From contig CM049322.1 in the NCBI GenBank assembly GCA_026874595.1, positions 51,985,386 to 52,049,385 of the forward strand: DNA of 64,000 nucleotides, read 5' to 3'. This DNA comes from Sipunculus nudus (Eukaryota; Annelida; Sipuncula; Golfingiida; Sipunculidae). The notes beneath the pieces were generated by a model that was not told the DNA's origin, did not search any database, and saw only the letters and a program-made list of their open reading frames with translations. Position numbers and translations under genes: made by a program. Positions 1 through 12,949 of the stretch are shown in pieces; positions within the stretch are counted from its first letter, which is position 1, and each line of letters opens with the position of its first letter.

Positions 1-78
1 AAACCTCGTTGATAGAATCTTACCCTGTACCAAATTATTACCCTTATATAATTATCTTATATGTTGTGTGTCTTTCAG

Positions 79-177
79 CCAGAAGTAAAGCGTCCATATA
101 TACGCCGATCCGTCCAGCGCCTCCATCATCAACAGCAGCGATACCAATTTTTCTTCAAGACAATACACGCCAGTCAG
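79..177 (+). pseudogene. Exon-like segment a, copy 1 (unknown protein)
   Basis: A pyrimidine-rich TTTCAG acceptor precedes and a GTGAGT-like donor follows. The 99-base segment is open in phase 0 (33 codons, beginning PEVKRPY). Compared with copy 2 it has a 4-base insertion (tata) and one missing base further on, so the middle is read in a different frame but the two ends agree. The protein family is not recognised. Called broken because segment b of the same unit is also frameshifted. It may instead be part of a non-coding spliced RNA. Confidence 0.4.
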
Positions 178-1506
178 GTGAGTATACCAGAATATACGTA
201 TGTATTTAATTCAATGTATTCTATGTCTCCCCCTGGTACGTCCTAGTATGTGTATTTGTGGACAAAAATAATTTCAGTAAAGGCCAGTTCAATGGCGCAA
301 ATCACAGTTCACTAATAGCCGAATGTGTCTCAGTGAAAGCAAATTAGGCATATGGTAAGTTAAACAATCTATAGGAAAACTGCCTTGGTACTTGGTATGG
401 GTACTGCTTCCGCAATTCTTCCTCGTGTGCATAATAATCACGAAGAGTGATCAACTGGTCAGGTGTAATTTTTAACCTTTTCTCCGACTGCTTAATTGGG
501 CTTTGTTTATCAAAAGATAAAAAAAGATAAGTTAAATACAGAGACTACTAGTAATAATACTGATCTTGATAAAAAAAAATTATTCTAGAAAACGCAGTGT
601 GAGCAATGAGCATGCTTTCCATGGCAACAAAGAGGGTGGATGTACTATGCTAGTGAGAACACACCACGTGTATTCCTTTTTTTGGCAACTATACAAACAT
701 GCAACTCCCAGAGATTCTATATAAATTGCTTATTTTGGTACTAAGATTTTTAAGCTTTGCAAAACTATGCAAGGTTAGAAGGATCCGTATACTCTCAAGA
801 CAGAAATCGGTACTTATGTTAATTATAGATCTACAGGTCGGAACCTAAACTTTACTTCATTCTTACTTGACATAAGATTGATAGTGATTGACATATCAGC
901 CGGTACCAAATAGCACGATAGGACAAATAGACATTTCTTATCTTTCGTCGGAGATTTTTTAAAATTGCTATGGAAGATAAGCAACAGATACATACATGTG
1001 ATCGCGCGTACCTGTCACAGGCTCGAAAAAGTAAGAACTAAAATAAACTAGCCTACGTACAGATGGATAAATAAATCATATGCTTGACACCTAGATACTC
1101 TATGCTATCAGTATATAAATGACACGGTAGCCAAAGTCTACCAAGGCTGATCTACTCACCATAGTCTCTTTTTCAAGTTTTTAAGTGTAACTACGTGAGA
1201 CGGTTCACGAAATACTGAAGCCGAAATGTCTGGGCGCCACTCTTAAACAAATCTTTATCATTGTCGAACGGAATAATCCTGGCAAAATATCAATGCATAT
1301 TGACCTGTACATGCGCATGGCCCAGTTTGATAAGCGGTCGAAGGCGGGCCTCTTTACTGTGTTTAAACTTGACACAGCTATAATAAATAAAACAGAATAT
1401 GAGATTTCACGTGCCAGCCTTGCACGATTGAATTGTGATCGCGCGTACCTGGTCACGTCGTCTTCTGATATGTGATACTTGGTGGTGTACCATTTTGTAT
1501 GTTCCT

Positions 1507-2017
1507 TTAAAGACACATAATCAGGGAAATGTTATGCCTGTTCTTTCACACTATGAGTTCAGTTTTGCTTTATACACAAGTTTCCCAGCAAAACCATCCC
1601 AGCACACACTCCCAGTACCTCGCATATGGCTGTTAACACCTTGTTGTCACTCTGCGGGTTGGTAAATACAATCCATTTGTGTCCGTTTACTATGAAAAAG
1701 CCGCGTTACCGGAGATCCGGCTGTGAGCCGGCACACCGGTGTTTTAGCCAGCCGCAATATGGATCATATTTTAGAGCCAAGTCAGTCAGGGCGTCACCTG
1801 AATGACACTTGCTGTGGCTTCACGATTCCCACGGACCAACGCGCTGTGTTTATGTTGACATCTGTGATCGCTCTGGTCCACTGTTTTTAACACTCATTTG
1901 CAGGAGTCATCAAACGGTTTGAAGGCAATATTTTGGCAGGTATAGATTAATTTGAATGGGAAGAAGATATTTTTCGTGTTAATTCAACATGGTTAATAGG
2001 TGATTAGGCCCCTTTAA
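1507..2017. mobile_element. TTAA-flanked short DNA element, unit 1 copy
   Basis: TTAA at 1507-1510 and 2014-2017. The ends form imperfect inverted repeats (AGACACATAATCAGG against the complement of GGTGATTAGGCCCCT). TTAA duplication is the hallmark of piggyBac-type transposition. No transposase is present, so this is a non-autonomous copy. Related copies are at 7961-8411 and 24002-24715. Confidence 0.6.
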
Positions 2018-3111
2018 TATAATTGCTGGAATCAATTTCAATATCCCTTTTAATTTCATTTGTCAATACAAGGCCATCTTTCTCTTATTAGCAGCATCTT
2101 TCAGAAAGCTTCTTTGTAAATGAGCAAAACGAAAGAAGACTCTTTAATGATAACTTAATAATACCTGGCTATATGACCTTGGTACATCCTGGCAGAGGAC
2201 AACCTTTAGCCCCACACCGTCCTTCAAGTGAGAACCTGCGATAAACCTAGTTTATGTAAGGGTTAAGATTCAGACACACATTTGACAAATCTCGCCAGGA
2301 ACCTTATTGACCATATATTGATATTTTAATTTTATATTTCTTTATGTTGTAACTTTCAGACCAGTAAACTTTGTCCTTCCTTAAATAAAGTACATCAATA
2401 TTGTCGGGAGTGAAACTTTGATGTTTAAACGCAGCATAAAAATGATATGTTTACAGTGGTTTGTAGAACCTAAACACATAAACCGCCTTCCTTTTTACAG
2501 TTCTATACGTTGATATCTGAACTTCATTTAAACAAAATCTCGATAACTTGAAATATTTAACAAACACGACATTTCACGATACGCCAGTTTGACATGTCAA
2601 CTATTATTTGACGAGGTGGGTTATCTGAATGCAGAAAATTCCAACCAAAAACATCCCGGCACACAAATCTTTGATTCAACTATTTCTTTCGTTGTTATTG
2701 TTCTCTGCAGGGTAAACATTTCATTTACTATAACAAGAATACGTGACCATGCTTTGACGTGCGAATAGTTCATAAATAAAAACGCTCAACAAAAAAATAA
2801 ATCTCTAAAGAGGACGACTAGAAAGGACAATCGATCTTAAGCTTGAACAAATCTTATTTGTGAAGGCACACGGTACGGGTGACCTGCGCGGGTCTCCATT
2901 AGAAGGTCAAAATATTAAATATGCATGACTACTTTTTTTTTTATTTTTGTGCCTACCGTTTTCCTAAATGTACTGGTATGTTGATCATAGGTTTGATCCT
3001 TATATAGAAGACTATGCTATACGAACTCTAAAATTTAATGATCAATTAACCGAGGTCAAAATTCTACCTTCAAATAAAATTTAAGCTTGTTACTGCTCTG
3101 AATTCGCGGGC

Positions 3112-3113
<2 letters not shown>

Positions 3114-3196
<83 letters not shown>
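3114..3196. repeat. (TA)n microsatellite
   Basis: Almost pure TA dinucleotides, interrupted by two TT steps. The equivalent tract in unit 2 (9515-9590) has a different length. Confidence 0.95.
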
Positions 3197-3668
3197 TCAT
3201 AGAATTTAGAATAATGATATAATAAAAGCCTATTTTTATAAGTATTAAGGTGAACTCTGTTCATTTTCGCTTTGGGTTGGTTGTCAATCACTGGGCGGCT
3301 CAATTTAAATTGTCAAAATTGCCTCAGATGGCGGGTAAATAAAAATATCATCTATCTAGTATAAAAAGGGAAGCCCCTATTAATGGTAGTTTGTGCTATT
3401 TTCTTTAATCTTATAGAGGAAAAAACCTTTCGGAAAAGACAGTACATTGCAGCTTGACACTCCGTAGAATGCATATCTAAATGGATTTAAACACAACCTT
3501 AAGGCTTAGCCCTCAACACTTACAGACTATACTAATAAGAAATTAAAGTTAAAACCCGCAACTATTAAAATATATGGCATTTGTAAAATAGAGTTATTCA
3601 TTTCCATTTTACCATCATGCTCTGACAAGGATAAATGATTTGTTATCTCTGTCTTTTTATAATTTCAG

Positions 3669-3803
3669 GCCAAAAAAAGGTCCTTCTTGTGGTGACACTG
3701 GTGAGAGCGTCGTACACTCGACTTGCGGGAACAGCTGATATAGCAGCTATCTACTTAGCTTCCGCGACACTAGATCCTTCTTCAGGGTGAGAGTATCAAG
3801 CCG
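3669..3803 (+). pseudogene. Exon-like segment b, copy 1 (frameshifted)
   Basis: A TTTTTATAATTTCAG acceptor precedes and a GTGAGT donor starts at 3804 (an alternative GTGAG is at 3787). Read in phase 0 from segment a, it meets TGA at 3693-3695, because copy 1 has seven A's where copy 2 has six. In the shifted frame the conserved text (PSCGDTGESVVHSTCGNS, then stop) is still visible. The single extra A in a homopolymer could be a true mutation or a sequencing error. Confidence 0.4.
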
Positions 3804-4335
3804 GTGAGTACATCTAAATAAACCGCATGCATGTGTTAAACAGACTATAATGTTGTCATGCTATACATAATTTCCTTATGTTGGTATACATATAGGTTTA
3901 AATGAAAACCTGTGTTAATTTATCAGCCCTAGTTGTTAGACGTACCTAAAAATTCACGTGAATGATTATGTATCTATAACCCGACAAAATAAACAGGCAT
4001 TTAAATGAAAATGGAAACTGGGGAAACAGGAATCACATACAACGTGGTTTTGTTGAGTAAAGTAAAGCATCACAGATTTATATTTATACTAACTATCAAA
4101 GATCAAGGAAAAAGACACGACGACAGTGCGAGAGATTGATGGTAACGTGTATACTAACGTGTTTTCATATCTGTGTGTCAGCTTACATAAACCGCAAAAA
4201 CAGATAAACCATAAAAACACCACATCCTCAGCCATGCCATGTTGAGCTTATCAAAATATTAAAACGGATGTGCAGATTTTATTCTGGTGATGTCCGTGCG
4301 TACAAAATATGTACATTTAGTATATCCATACCTTT

Positions 4336-4345
4336 TATATATATA

Positions 4346-4386
<41 letters not shown>
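4336..4386. repeat. (TA)n microsatellite
   Basis: About 50 bases of TA repeats in unit 1; the matching place in unit 2 (10684-10702) has only a short remnant. Confidence 0.9.
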
Positions 4387-4390
<4 letters not shown>

Positions 4391-4939
4391 TATATGTATA
4401 AACAAGCTAACTAGTTACCTTTTACGTTTGATAAGCAGAGAGATGGAGTAATTATAAAGTGGGTAGCAGCTCAGAATGAGGCGGTCATTACCTCCATATA
4501 ATGGGCTCCTCTATAAAGTTGAAAGGTTGGCCCAGTCTTAAGAGTGCCCGCATTATAGAGGTTCTACTGTATTATAATAGATATATGTTTATTAATATCA
4601 GCACTCAATTCTTCGTAAATGGGCAGTGTATAGTTTAAAGGTACTGTTCTTTTATTTCGGAACAAGATGTAAACTTTCCAATCTAGATGATATCCAGTTA
4701 GTATATTCTCAGACATTCTCATCTGTCAAAATGTTTCCGGTTGCATAAGCAGCAATATGTCAGATTCTGACTCTGTAAATGTTATATTGTCACGTCAGGC
4801 ATACAAATATCCCAACATTACAGATATATCCATAAGGATAAATCATTAAGCCAAAACATGACAGTCTCTGATATGCATAGCAATAACAGAATATAATTTA
4901 AAAGTATATGTTATTTAGTACGTGTATGCACAGTTGAGT

Positions 4940-6160
4940 TTTACATTATCTTTAGTGTAAATGTTATATTATTCTGTACAAAATCGTACGATGTGATGGG
5001 TCTATATATTACAGATTTTCTAATATTTCAAGTGACCACACGAACGATCATACTTTATATGAAGATATATTGTTTGATTCCCATGTGACGAATAAAGTAT
5101 ACGTCTGATATCCCTATAGGCCCCTTACTGTAGTCTGACCTCTCAGTTTGAAGTATTAAGACGTGACAGACTCGCTGAGCACCCGGGAAGTATTTGACAT
5201 GCTCACAATATAATCTTAGTTTGAAAACAAGTCAAGTAAATAAAGCTTTATTTTTATACATAAAGGGTTAAGCGTTAGCAATGATCGTGTTTTCCCGGCC
5301 AGCCTCGGGGTGGACTAACTGTTATATATAATGAGAACAAACTACGTGTATTCCTTATTTGTTAATTATGAAACCAAATTTCTTGCAAAACAGTTACTTG
5401 TAGCTAACTACAAGTATAGTTAGCACAAAGGAAAAAAATCGGTGTATGTCGGACAATTAATGATTGCCCTATCCTGAGATACTATATTAAATTTTTGGCT
5501 GGGAACTATGATGCTTTATTTCTGCAAAAAAAATGACACGGTCAGAACGATATATGCCCTTTTTCAATTTAAATCCTTAGGTCAGTACCTGGTTATTGCT
5601 CAATTCTTCTTTGACATGCATTTGATTTGACAAATCAGCCGACACGAGAATGCAACATACGATAATGTGAAATGCCCTATCAATCGACTGAGCTGTTTTA
5701 AATTGACATGGAAGCTAACCGACTGATAATAAACACATGTATTGTGAAACAGGCTACTCTGGGTTTTACTCACAACAAAATTCATTTTCATTGAAAATTT
5801 GGCGTCATTAGGGTAGGCATAAGCATATTTTACCAACTCTTTATGGCACATTATCTTAGAGTAAATGATATATCACATTGCACAGGGTGGCATGGTGTGA
5901 TGTGCGGGTCATTAGAAAACAAAAACTGCGCTACTGTGGTATGGCACGACGTGACGGGCGGGTCTTTATACAAAGAAGGACTTTGGAACATATCACGTGA
6001 CCACACGTATGATCTTGCTGTATATGGACATATTGATTGATTAATATGTGACGAATAAAATATATCTTATCTCCCCGGGGCACCGGCTACAGTCTGGGCT
6101 CTCAGTTAGAAGTATCAAGACATAGCTGATTTGTCAAGGATCCGGTATTTTAACAGGCAC
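4940..6160. repeat. Internal sub-repeats of the duplicated unit
   Basis: The stretch 4940-5170 recurs in diverged form at 5840-6160 and again at 11275-11530 (landmarks: GTGACCACACG, CATGTGACGAATAAA). The stretch 5275-5740 is a diverged relative of 593-1150. The unit therefore already contained older duplicated pieces before it was copied. 6160-6472 has no recognisable feature. Confidence 0.7.
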
Positions 6161-6549
6161 TCATTGTATCTTCATCCATAGATTCCCATCATGTACGCAA
6201 CCAGTCCAAAGAAATGAGTGTTTAAGTCTATTATATTATACGCATAGTGATTAAATGACTCTTCGTTGTTTAGTCTTTCTCTGTACATAAAGTGAGTCAT
6301 TCTTCATTTTAATTTAGCATACATTTTCGTCATGTATACGCTCTCTAAATCTCAAACTGTTTAAAACAATATTGAAAGAAGGCCGTTATAGGGATGGATG
6401 GGAATATATGGTTTCAGGATCAATATTTGCCTACAACTAAATTAAAAATTGTTCTCAAGCTTAAACCAATACAAACCTCGCTGATAGAATCTTACCCTGT
6501 ACCAAATTATTACCCTTATATAATTATTTAAATCTTGTGTGTCTTTCAG

Positions 6550-6645
6550 AGAGAAGTAAAGCGTCCATACGCCGATCCGACCAGCGCCTCCGTCTTCAGC
6601 TGCAGCGATACCGATTTTTTCTGCAAGACAATACACGCCAGTCAG
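6550..6645 (+). CDS. Exon-like segment a, copy 2 (unknown protein)
   Basis: Acceptor TCTTTCAG ends at 6549 and donor GTGAGT starts at 6646. Phase 0 gives 32 open codons (REVKRPYADPTSAS...CKTIHASQ). It joins in phase with segment b at 10080, giving a continuous partial protein with several cysteines that ends at TGA 10146-10148. No family is recognised and no start codon or signal peptide can be assigned; upstream exons, if any, are not seen. A spliced non-coding RNA is an alternative. Confidence 0.4.
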
Positions 6646-7960
6646 GTGAGTATACCAGAATATACGTATGTATTTAATTCAATGTATTCTATGTGTCTCT
6701 CCCTGGTACGTCCAAGTATGTGTATTTTTGGACAAAATATATAATTTCAGTAAAGGCCAGCTCAATGGCGTAAATTACAGTTCACTAATAGCCAAAAGGG
6801 TCTGAGTGAAAGCATACTAAGCAAAGGGTAAGTTAAATAATCTATGAAACGGTCTTGTATGGTACTGCTTCCGTAATTCTTCCGCTTGCGCATAATTATC
6901 ACGAAGACGGATATACTGGTCAGGTGTAATTTTTAACACTTTCTCCGACTGCTTAATGGGTCTTTGTTTATCAAGAAAAAGATAAGTATAATACAGGGAC
7001 TACTAGTAATAATACTGAACTCGATAAAAATATTTTTATTCTAGAAAACGGAGTGTGAGCAATGAGCATGCTTTCCATGGCAACAAAGAGGGTGGATGTA
7101 CTATGCTAGTGAGAACACACCACGTGTATTCCTTTTTTGGCAACTATGCAAATATGCAATTCCCAGAGATTCTATATAAATTATTTAGTTTGGTACTAAG
7201 ATGTTTAAATTCTGCAAAACTATGACACCATTAGGGGGTTCAGTACACTATCAAGACCTAAATTGGTACTTATGTTAATTATAGATCTACTGGTCGAAAC
7301 CTGAACTGTGCTTCATTCTTACTTGACATATCATTGATAGTGTTTGATATATCAGCCGGTACCAAATAGCACGATACGACAAATAGACATTTCTTATCTT
7401 TCGTCCGAATTTTTTTTAATTGATATGGAAGCTAACCTACATATACATACATGTGATCGCGCTTACCTGTCATAGTCTCGAAAAAGTAAGAACTAAAATA
7501 AACTAGCCTACTTACAGATGGATAAATAAATCATACGCTTGACACCTAGATGCCCTATGCTATCAGTATACAAATGACACGGTAGCCAAAGTCTACCAAG
7601 GCTGATCTACTCACTATAGTCTCTTTTTCAAGTTTTTAAGTGTAACTACGTGAGACGGTTCACGAAATACTGAAGCCGAAATGTCTGGGCGCCACACTTA
7701 AACAAATCTTTATCATTGTCGAACGGAATAATCCTGGCAAAATATCAATGCATATTGACCTGTACATGCGCATGGCCCAGTTTGATAAGCGGTCGAAGGC
7801 GGGCCTCTTGACTGTGTTTAAACTTGACACAGCTATAATAAATAAAACAGAATATGAGATTTCACGTACCAGCCTTGCACGATTGAATTGTGATCGCGCG
7901 TACCTGGTCACGTCGTCTTCTGATATGTGATACTTGGTGGTGTACAATTTTGTATGTTCC

Positions 7961-8411
7961 TTTCAAGAGACATAATCAGGAAAATGTTATGCCTGTTCTT
8001 TCACACTGAGTTCAGTTTTGCTTTATACACAGGTTTCCCAGCAAAACCATCCCAGCACACACTCCCAGTACCTCGCATATAGCTGTTAACACCTTGTTGT
8101 CACTCTGCGGGTTGGTAAATACAATCCATTTGTGTCCGTATACCAGCGGTACCGGAGATCCGCCTGTGAGCCAAGTCAGTCAGGGCGTCACCTGAATGAC
8201 ACTTGTTGTGGCTTCACGATTCCCACAGACGAATGCGCTGTGTTTATGTTGACGCCTGTGATCGCGCCGGCCCATTGTTTTTAACACTCGTTTGCAGGAG
8301 TCATCAAGCGGTTTGAAGGCAATATATTGGCAGGTATAGATTAATTTTAATGGGAAGAAGATATTTTTCGTGTTAATTCAACATGCTTAATAGGTGATTA
8401 GGCCCCTATAA
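7961..8411. mobile_element. TTAA-flanked short DNA element, unit 2 copy
   Basis: The same insertion as at 1507-2017, carried by the segmental duplication. The terminal TTAA sites have mutated (TTTCAA and CTATAA), and about 60 bases around 8160 are missing relative to unit 1. Confidence 0.6.
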
Positions 8412-9512
8412 GATAATTGCTAGAATCAATTTCAATATCCCTTTTATTTCATTTGTCAATACAAGGCCATCTTTCTCTTATTATCAGTATCTTTCAGAAA
8501 GCTTCTTTGTAAATGAGCAAAACGAAAGAAGACTCGTTAATGATAGCTAAATAATACCTGGCTATATGACCTTGGTACATCCTGGCAGAAGACTATCTTT
8601 AGCCCAACACCGTCCTTCAAGTGAGAACCTGCGATAAACCTCGTTTATGTACGGGTTAAGATTCAGACACACATTTGACAAATCTCGCCAGCAACCTTAT
8701 TGACAATATAATGACATCTAAATTTTATATTTTTTTATTTTGTAACTTTCAGACCCGTTAACTTTGCCCTTCCATACATAAAGTACATCAATATTGCCGG
8801 GAGTGAAACTTTGATGTTTAAACGCGGCATAAACACGATATGTTTACAGTGGTTTGTAGAACCTCAACACATAAACCGCCTTCCTTTTTAAAATTACAAT
8901 TCTACACGTTGATATTCTGAACTTCACTTAAACATAATCTCGATAACTTGTTATATATCATCAAACACGACATTTCACAATACGACAGTTTAACATGTCA
9001 ACTATTATTTGACGAGGTGGGTTATCTGAATGCAGAAAATTCCCACCAAAACCATCCCGGCACACAAATATTTGATTCAACTGTTTCATTCGTTGTTATT
9101 GATTCTCTGTACGGTAAACATTTCATTTACTATAACAAGAATACGTGACCATGCTCTGACGTTCGAATAGTGCATAAATAAAAACGCTCAACAAAAAAAT
9201 AAATCTCTAAAGAGGACGACTAGAAAGGACAATCGATCTTAAGCTTGAACAAATCTTATTTGTGAAGGCACACGGTACGGGTGACCTGCGCGGGTCTCCA
9301 TTAGAAGTTCAAAATATTAAATATGCATGACTCCTTTTTTTTTATTTTTGTGCCTACCGTTTTCCTAAATGTACTGCTCTGTTGATCACAGGTTTGATCC
9401 TAATATAGAAGACTATGCTATACGAACTCTAAAATTTAATGATCAATTAACCGACGTCAAAATTCTACCTTCAAATAAAATTTAAGCTTGTTACTGCTCT
9501 GAATTCGCGGGC

Positions 9513-9514
<2 letters not shown>

Positions 9515-9590
<76 letters not shown>
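9515..9590. repeat. (TA)n microsatellite
   Basis: Unit 2 counterpart of the tract at 3114-3196, preceded by the same GAATTCGCGGGCGG context. Confidence 0.95.
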
Positions 9591-9592
<2 letters not shown>

Positions 9593-10079
9593 TAGAATTT
9601 AGAATAATGATATAATAAAAGCCTATTTTTATAAGTATTAAGGTGAACTCTGTTCATTTTCGCTTTGGGTTGGTTGTCAATCACTGGGCGGCTCCGGGCA
9701 GGTCACAGTAATTTAAATTGTCAAAATTGCCTCAGATGGCGGGTAAATAAAAATATTATCTATCTAGTATAAAAAGGGAAGCCCCTATTAATGGTAGTTT
9801 GTGCTATTTTCTTTAATCTTATAGAGGAAAAAACCTTTCGGAAAAGACAGTACATTGCAGCTTGACACTCCGTAGAATGCATATCTAGCTGGATTTAAAC
9901 ACAACCTTAAGGCTTAGCCCTCAACATTTACAGACTATACTAATTAAAAAATTAAAGTTAAAACCCGCAACTATTAAAATATATGGCATTTGTAAAATGA
10001 AGTTATTCATTTCCATTTTAACATCATGCTTCTTGACAAGGATTAATGATTTGTTATCTCTGTCTTTTTATAATTTCAG

Positions 10080-10148
10080 GCCAAAAAAGTTCCTTCCTGT
10101 GGTGACGCCGGTGAGAGCTTCGTATACTCGACTTGCGGGAACAGCTGA
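10080..10148 (+). CDS. Exon-like segment b, copy 2 (possible C-terminal exon)
   Basis: Acceptor TAATTTCAG ends at 10079. Phase 0 gives AKKVPSCGDAGESF, then VYSTCGNS and TGA, 22 codons that follow on from segment a at 6550-6645. A donor-like GTGAGT lies about 70 bases further on, so the transcript may continue into a non-coding exon. The frame is intact here but broken in copy 1. Product unknown; two cysteines near the end are compatible with a small secreted protein but do not show it. Confidence 0.4.
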   Translation, partial: AKKVPSCGDAGESFVYSTCGNS

Positions 10149-11624
10149 TATAGCAGCCATCTACTGAGCTTCCGCGACACTAGTTCCTTCTTCAGGGTGA
10201 GAGTATCAAGCCAGTGAGTACATCTAAATGAACCGCATGCATGTGTTAAACAGGCTATAATGTTGTCCTGCTATACATAATTTCCTTATGTTGGTACATG
10301 TAGGTTTAAATGAAGGCCTGTGTTAATTTATCAGCCCTAGTTGTTAGATGTACCTGAACAATTCACGTGAATGATTATGTATCTATAACCCGACAAAATA
10401 AACAGGCATTAAAATGAAAATGGAAACTGGGGAAACAGGAATCACATACATTCTGTGAAACACAACTTGGTTTTGTTGAGTAAAGTAAAGCATCACAGAT
10501 TTATATTTATACTAACTATCAACTGTCAGCTTACATAAACCACACAAACAGATAAACCATAAAAACACCACATCCTCAGCCATGCCATGTTGAGCTTATT
10601 GAAATATTAAAAGGGATGTGCAGATTTCGATCTGGTGATGTCCGTGCGTACATAATATGTCCATTTAGTATATCCATACCTATTATATATATATTATATA
10701 TATAAATATATGTATAAAAAAGCTAACTAGTTACCTTTTACGTTTGATAAGCAGAGAGATAGAGTGATTATAAAGTGGGTAGCAGCCCAGAATGAGGCGT
10801 TTATTACCTCCATATAATGGTCACCTCTATAATGTGGGCAGTTTGGCCCAGTCTCAAGGGTACCCACATTATAGAGGATCTACTCTATTATAATAGATAT
10901 ATGTTGAATAATAACAGCACTCAGTTCTTCGTAAATGTGCAGTGAATAGTTTAAAGGTACTGTTCTTTTATTCCGGAAACTTAAAAGATACAAGATGTAA
11001 ACTTTCCAATCTAGATGATATCCAGTAAGTATATTCTCAGACATTCTCGTCTGAGAATATACTATTGCATAAGCATATTGCTTGCATAAGCAGCAATATG
11101 TCAGATTCTGCCTCTGTAGATATTATATTGTGTCACGTCAGGCATACAAATATCCCAAAATTACAGAAATATCCATAAGGAAAAATCATTAAGCCAAAAC
11201 ATGATAGTCTCTGATATGCATAGCAATAACAGAATATAATTTAAAAGTATATGTTATTTAGTACGTGTATGAACAGTTGAGTTTTACATTATCTTCAGTG
11301 TAAATGTTATATTATTCTGTACAAAATGGTACAATGTGATGGATCTATATATTACAGACTTTGGAATATTTCACGTGACCACACGGACGATCATACTTTA
11401 TATGGACATTTATTGTTTGATTCCCATGTGACGAATAAAGTATACGTCTGATATCCCTTTAGGCCCCTGACTGTGGTCTGACCTCTCAGTTTGAAGTATT
11501 AAGACGTGGCAGACTCGCTAAGCACCCGGGAATTATTTGACATGCTCACAATATAATCTTAGTTTAGAAACAAGTCAAGTAAATAAAGCTTTATCATTAT
11601 ACATAAAGGGGTTTTTTTAACTCT

Positions 11625-12420
11625 AAAGCGTTAGCAATGAGCGTGTTTTCCGGGCCAGCCTCGGGGGTGGACTTACTGTTATATATAATGAGAACAAACT
11701 ACGTGTATTCCTTATTTGTTAATTATGAATCCAAATTTCTTGCTAAACAGTTAATTGTAGCTAACTACAAGTGTATTTTACCGTACGGTTAGAACAAAGG
11801 AAAAAGATCGCCGTATGTCGGACAAGTAATGATTGTCCTATCCCTGAGATACTATATTAAACTTTTGGCTGGGAACTTTGATGCGTAAATTCTGCAAAAA
11901 AATGACACGGTCAGAATGATATGTGCCCTTTAAAAATGGGAATAGCTCTGGCTTTTTCGATTTAAATCCTCAGGTCAGTACCTGGTCATTGCTCAATTCT
12001 TCTTTGACATGCATTTGATTGATATATCAGCCGACACGAGAATGCAACATACGATAATGTGAAATGCCCTATCAATCGTCCGAACTGTTTTAAATTGACA
12101 TGGAAGCTAGCTTAATGATAAATACATGAGACAGTCACAGTCTAGAACAGAAAGGACTGAAATAAACTTAAAATAAACTTATAGATCGTTAAGTTAACCA
12201 AATGCTTGACAGACAGTGATAGTTAAAAAGACAACATGCTATAAGTGGATGTGACACATGGCAGGCAGTCTACCAAATCTGATCGCCTCAATCAAGTATC
12301 TACGGGAGGCTTAAGTTATCACGAAATGCCGAGGTCAAAATGTCTGTACCTCACACTCACGGGAATCCTTCTGATTGACGAAATTTATAAACCCGTCAAG
12401 ATGTCACCGCATTGATACTT
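11625..12420. repeat. Diverged relic of the unit start
   Basis: Resembles 593-1290 and 5275-5740: AGCAATGAGCGTG, ACGTGTATTCC, a TGACACGGTCAG segment, then TCACGAAATGCCGA-like text that matches the TCACGAAATACTGA of 1206 onward. The similarity is much lower than between units 1 and 2, so this is an older copy. No coding capacity seen. Confidence 0.65.
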
Positions 12421-12502
12421 TTTTCACACACAACAGATTTCAAAACGATTTGCATAATGAGGTTTGATCAAATCGGTTTGAGTCCGTGTTGTGCGTACAC
12501 GC

Positions 12503-12624
12503 GGCATCCCTTTCACTACGCTTCGGCCTTTTGAAATCAGTTAGGCAAATTAAAAACAAAAGGCCTTTTGTTTTTACTTTGCCGAACTGATGTCAAAAGG
12601 CCGAAGCGTAGTGAATAATGGCAT
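12503..12624. repeat. Long near-perfect palindrome
   Basis: The left arm from about 12514 (CACTACGCTTCGGCCTTTTG) is matched in reverse complement by the right arm ending near 12612. The centre is a loopless palindrome, AAAACAAAAGGCCTTTTGTT. The whole 120 bases could fold as one hairpin or cruciform. It lies in a roughly 500-base segment (12430-12950) that interrupts homology to the duplicated unit, so it is probably part of an inserted fold-back element. Confidence 0.75.
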
Positions 12625-12949
12625 CTAGAACCAATGCGTGTGGTGTACATTTCACATAAGGGATAATGTAACAACATGCTGGCCGTGCACTGTGTCCTAG
12701 GTGCTCCATAAAAACTTAGTCTGAACCATTTTAAATGAGAATTAAGCGTTTACACGGCACCTTAGCAAACGGAATAAAACGATTCAAAACAGCTTGAAAC
12801 CACCCCCAGACCTTGTTCCAAACCGTTTAATCCAAACAGTTTGAAAACGCTTCGGACTGCCGTGTGAACGCTCGATACGCATTCAAAACCGTATGAAACT
12901 GATTAGCATTTACCGTGAGAAAGATGAAATGACCACTACCTCGGATATG

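Larger units (their letters stand above)
1..5740. repeat. Tandem segmental duplication, unit 1
   Basis: The sequence from base 1 onward is repeated from 6473 with the same order of landmarks: exon-like segment, inserted TTAA element, (TA)n tract, second exon-like segment. Most stretches read as roughly 95% identical by eye, with small indels. The true left edge lies outside the window. Apart from the exon-like segments, the TTAA element and the microsatellites listed separately, I see no gene in this unit. The short segment at 4490-4570 resembles the end of a common DNA repeat (CATTATAGAGG type) and recurs at 10810-10885. Confidence 0.9.
6473..12130. repeat. Tandem segmental duplication, unit 2
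   Basis: Second copy of the block that begins at base 1. Shared insertions (the TTAA element at 7961-8411, the (TA)n tract at 9515-9590) show they were present before the duplication. Unit 2 lacks about 130 bases present in unit 1 around 4100-4230 and has other small indels. Homology to unit 1 fades near 12130 (matching about 5740), but unit 2 continues into a further relic of the unit start, so the array is longer and more complex than two copies. Confidence 0.9.

Noticed and set aside
1205-1516. Minus-strand open frame, also present at 7660-7947, that overlaps open frames on the plus strand
   Set aside because: The two copies agree only because the segment is recently duplicated; both strands are open, the frame has no domain, no start context or splice support, and its end lies in a TTAA element.
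3070-3303. Tyr-Ile repeat peptides in frames across the (TA)n tracts here and at 9457, 16018, 42575, 55073 and 61281
   Set aside because: Pure translation of microsatellites.
12503-12624. Hairpin considered as a microRNA precursor
   Set aside because: Too long and too perfectly paired, with a loopless centre; better explained as a fold-back repeat.
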